Origin: Heterodera schachtii
Taxonomy: Eukaryota > Nematoda > Chromadorea > Rhabditida > Heteroderidae
Direction of reading: 5' to 3'
DNA length: 64,000 nt
Assembly (NCBI GenBank): GCA_023374025.1
Contig: SIJG01000081.1
Location: forward strand, 366,083-430,082
How positions within the stretch are numbered: position 1 is the stretch's first letter; every line of letters starts with the position of its first letter. Below are positions 61,018 to 64,000 of this stretch, piece by piece. A program made the position numbers and the translations under genes. Below the pieces are notes generated by a model. It ran no database searches. It had not been told where the DNA came from and worked only from the letters and a program-made list of their open reading frames with translations.

Positions 61018-61874
61018 CGAAAATAGTTATTTGTGCATTTAATTGGAGGATGGTTCCGAAATCTAAAAGCCGCTTTCATTTTAATTCCGGCTTTCTTGGT
61101 CCCTGATTTTCGGAAAAATCCGTTCACGCGCAAAAATTTTTGATTTTGCAATTGGCATTATGTATCTTTTTTTTGAATGGTGAAATATTCAAAATCCATC
61201 GAGAAAATGTGTTTAAAAGGAATGGAAAAGTGTACATCGACTCATTATTATTCTTCCATCTTTATTTGTTTTCGACCTTTTTTCTTATGTGGTAGACAGA
61301 AAACAACAATTTGTTGTCCAAATTTAAACTGTTGCGTTATCCCTCTTTTTTTATCGCTTTTTCGAAACAGTCGTAAATTTACAATAAAAGTCGAATCGTC
61401 CTTTATACAATAAAAAAAAACCAATTCCAAATCCCTGCAAAAAGGTCCCTCCTTTGTGAAATTTTTTCAAAGCCTCTAATAACACCAAAAGTGCCCACGC
61501 CCTTAATGTGTTATGTTTCGGTAGACAAAAAAAATTGTCAAAAAAATTCCAGTTTACGAGTCCAATGAGTGACCACCCTCACTTTTTTAGACCATAACTT
61601 TTTTTTACTTGATCAATCCATATGTTCTTGGTATCAATCGGAAGCTTTTTGCAAAGCAAAATTCCCGGATAAAGCCAACCGACAAAATTTATGATTTAAA
61701 AAAGTGAGGGTGGTCACTCATTGGACGCGTAAACTGGAACAGAGCCAAAAAAAAAAACTAAATGTTTTTGACTTTGACTGTTATGCTATTATCCCTCTAA
61801 CTTCCCAACCCCCTTTTCTCTAACACTAAGGTCTCAAATATCCATATTTAAATATATACCTACGTATTACACAT

Positions 61875-64000
61875 ATGATGGAAAAGCCTGTGGATGAAGA
61901 GCCCGAGACAAAGGAGGAATTGGCCTACCTCGTCAACGTTTGCAAAAAAGCGGAACGCTACGATGACATGGTCGATGCGATCAAAAAGGTGGTTGTGATC
62001 GATTTGTGATCCCAAAATTTACGAAATTTTTTTGTAAAACCCGGAAATAAATCTTTTCCACCACCCTCCCCTCCCCATTTCAGCTGATCAAACTGGACCC
62101 GAATTTGAGCGTGGAGGAGCGCACTATGTTGTCAATTGCCTACGACACTGCCACCGATGCTCGTCGTTCGTCCTGGCGTGCCTTGTCCCACACCGAGGAC
62201 GTGCCGTTAACCGATGAAAAGCATCAGGTGTGGTGGCAGCTTGTGGTCGTGTCATTTGGCACAATCATTTTGATCAAAATGATGCCACTAATTCTCCCGT
62301 TTTCTCCATTACAGGAATTGTGCAAGTATCGTGTTCAAGTGAAAAGTGAGCTGATGCATTTCTGCCAAGAACTTTTGGTGGGTTTTTCGTTTCCGAATTA
62401 TGTCTGTCTGCTTCTCCGGCAAGTGTGAAGAATTGTGTTTTTTTTGTTGGAATTTTGGCTCTAAATCAGTTTCGAATGTGCTGATCATTAATCTGAAGAA
62501 CTCGGGGATTTGCCCAATTCGGGAACACCGGACCCGAATTCGAACCAAAAATTGTTTTTTTCCTCCAATTATGCGTTAAGATCGGTCAAATTTTGGCGCA
62601 AATTGCGTATTTTCATTTTTTATCCAATTAAGCATTGTTTTTTGATGAATGAATTCAAAACTTTTCAACCCCAGCAGAACAATGCATATTTTGTAGGAAA
62701 AAAAAAGAATTTTCAGATCTCTGCTGGCATTTGGAATTGGGCAAATCCGAGTTAAGATTCGTGATCACTGACTGATCAACACCTTCGGAAACTGAATTTT
62801 TAGCCCAAAATTTAAAAAAAAAAGAAGTTAAATTGGTCCACATTTCTTTACCATCCCATTCCTTCTTCCCCAACAGACGTTCATCAACGATTTGCTGCTT
62901 CCAAAAGCGACCGATGCGGAGGCGAAGGTTTTCTACTTGAAGATGAAAGCGGACTATCATCGTCACATGGCCGAACTCGTGACGGACGACGACCGAACGG
63001 GTGGGACAATAATTGTTGTTGTTGTTGTTGTGTGTGTCCTCTGTACAAAGAACTTTGTCCGATTTGGTTTGATCCGCTGTTTTTTCAGTGTTTCATGAGT
63101 CCAATCAACTAACTGACCATGCTCAGTTTCTTGGACCATAAATTTTTCATTTTCCAGCAAAACCCTAAATTTTGGTATATAGCAAAATTCATGTTATGTG
63201 TTCGTACATAAAATTGTCCAGGAAACTGATGTTGGTTAATTGATTGGACTTCATGATGATTTGATCATACATCCATTTCATATGATTCCAAGTTCCAGGC
63301 CCGAATTCGAACAAAAAGTCGAAACTCAGATTTTTCGACTCGCATTTTTGGTTCAAAACCGGCTCAAATACACTTCAATAAAATGAATGTCTAAACCATT
63401 TTAAACCAAAAAATGCGAAAATTTTTTAAAATTTGATTTTCGACTTCTTGTTCGAATTGGGGTCCGGGGCTCGGTTGGTCGAAATGGATATACAGGATTC
63501 GTGATCACTGATCAGTAACCCCGAAAAACATTTTCATGATTGTTTGTTTGTTGCGCAGGTCTGTTCGATCACGCAAAGGGCGCTTACAAAGCAGCGATGG
63601 ACATCGCCACCGACCAAATTGGACCGACCGATCCGATTCGTCTTGGCCTTGCGCATAACTTCTCCATGTTCCATTATGAGGTGTTGAAATCGGTGGACGA
63701 TGCGCGCGCAGTGACCAAAAATGTGAGACCAAAAAAACATTTTTTTTATGGTATTTAATGGCCAAGCCGATTCGAATTCCCCGCTTTTTAATAATGGCCA
63801 AGCCGATTCGAATTCCCCGCTTTTTAATAATGGCCAAGCCGATTCGAATTCCCCGCTTTTTAATAATGGCCAAGCCGATTCGAATTCCCCGCTTTTTCAG
63901 GCCGTTGACTTGGCCAACGCGGAGATTGCCACATTTGCGGGACCGCTGCCGGAGGATGTGACCAACATTTTGAGTATGATGAAGGGCAATATGCAGTTGT
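61875..64000 (+). CDS. Divergent 14-3-3 protein, copy 2 (cut by window end)
   Basis: Exons 61875-61988, 62084-62227, 62315-62377, 62877-63000, 63559-63722 and 63901 to the window end. The protein equals copy 1 except near the fifth exon start, where copy 1 has TEHIAPTD and this copy TDQIGPTD. The Asp and His pocket changes are the same. Frame and splice sites are intact, so it is probably expressed. Intron 5 has four copies of a 34-bp unit against two in copy 1. Confidence 0.92.
63758..63900 (+). repeat. 34-bp tandem repeat ending in the splice acceptor
   Basis: Four copies of a unit containing ggccaagccgattcgaattc and cccgctttttaataat run up to the exon 6 acceptor; the last copy ends GCTTTTTCAG, the real acceptor. 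Copy 1 of the gene has two units at 58670-58741. Earlier units read GCTTTTTAAT instead, one change away from an acceptor. Confidence 0.85.

Overview
The window looks like a chromosome segment of a nematode. Genes are split by many short AT-rich introns with TTTCAG-type acceptors, two GC-AG introns fit the reading frame of one gene, and the intergenic DNA is crowded with palindromic transposons and poly-C/poly-G tracts. The overall look suggests a plant-parasitic tylenchid such as a cyst nematode, but that placement is only an inference. No CRISPR array, phage or bacterial feature is present.

Left part (1-18.5 kb). The 3' part of an unrecognised low-complexity gene (2-1459, +) is followed by nested DNA transposons (1.8-4.95 kb). 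Next comes a 10.6-kb tandem array (5092-15720) of 31 units of about 331 bp. The array runs directly, in an open frame, into a gene with a BACK domain and a MATH domain (to 18541, +), of the BTB-BACK-MATH type (BTBD17/Tango10-like). The array units carry pieces that resemble a BTB domain, so the array looks like an amplification of this gene's own BTB exons. This is the most unusual object in the window.

Middle (19-37 kb). Three genes lie on the minus strand. A 19-exon gene of about 909 codons (19038-28045) matches CIP2A, the inhibitor of PP2A, from end to end. It is followed by TCTP (29181-30810) and ribosomal protein P0 (31014-32817); P0 and TCTP are close enough (about 200 bp) to be an operon. 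P0 has an apparent one-base frameshift. A multi-C2H2 zinc-finger gene (33354-37012, +) diverges from P0.

Right part (37-64 kb). About 12 kb is gene-poor and holds hAT-type MITEs with perfect 8-bp target duplications and several minisatellites. Then come a gene for a Gln-rich secreted protein (49300-50671, +), a WD-repeat gene resembling GNB1L (51586-55921, -), and a divergent 14-3-3 gene (56780-58915, +). A segmental duplication repeats the 5' part of the WD gene (now broken) and the 14-3-3 gene (61875 to the window end). Both 14-3-3 copies have lost the pocket lysine (Asp instead) and the pocket tyrosine (His instead). Exon boundaries were worked out by hand from splice signals and reading-frame phase; homology calls are from memory of the families, without database searches.
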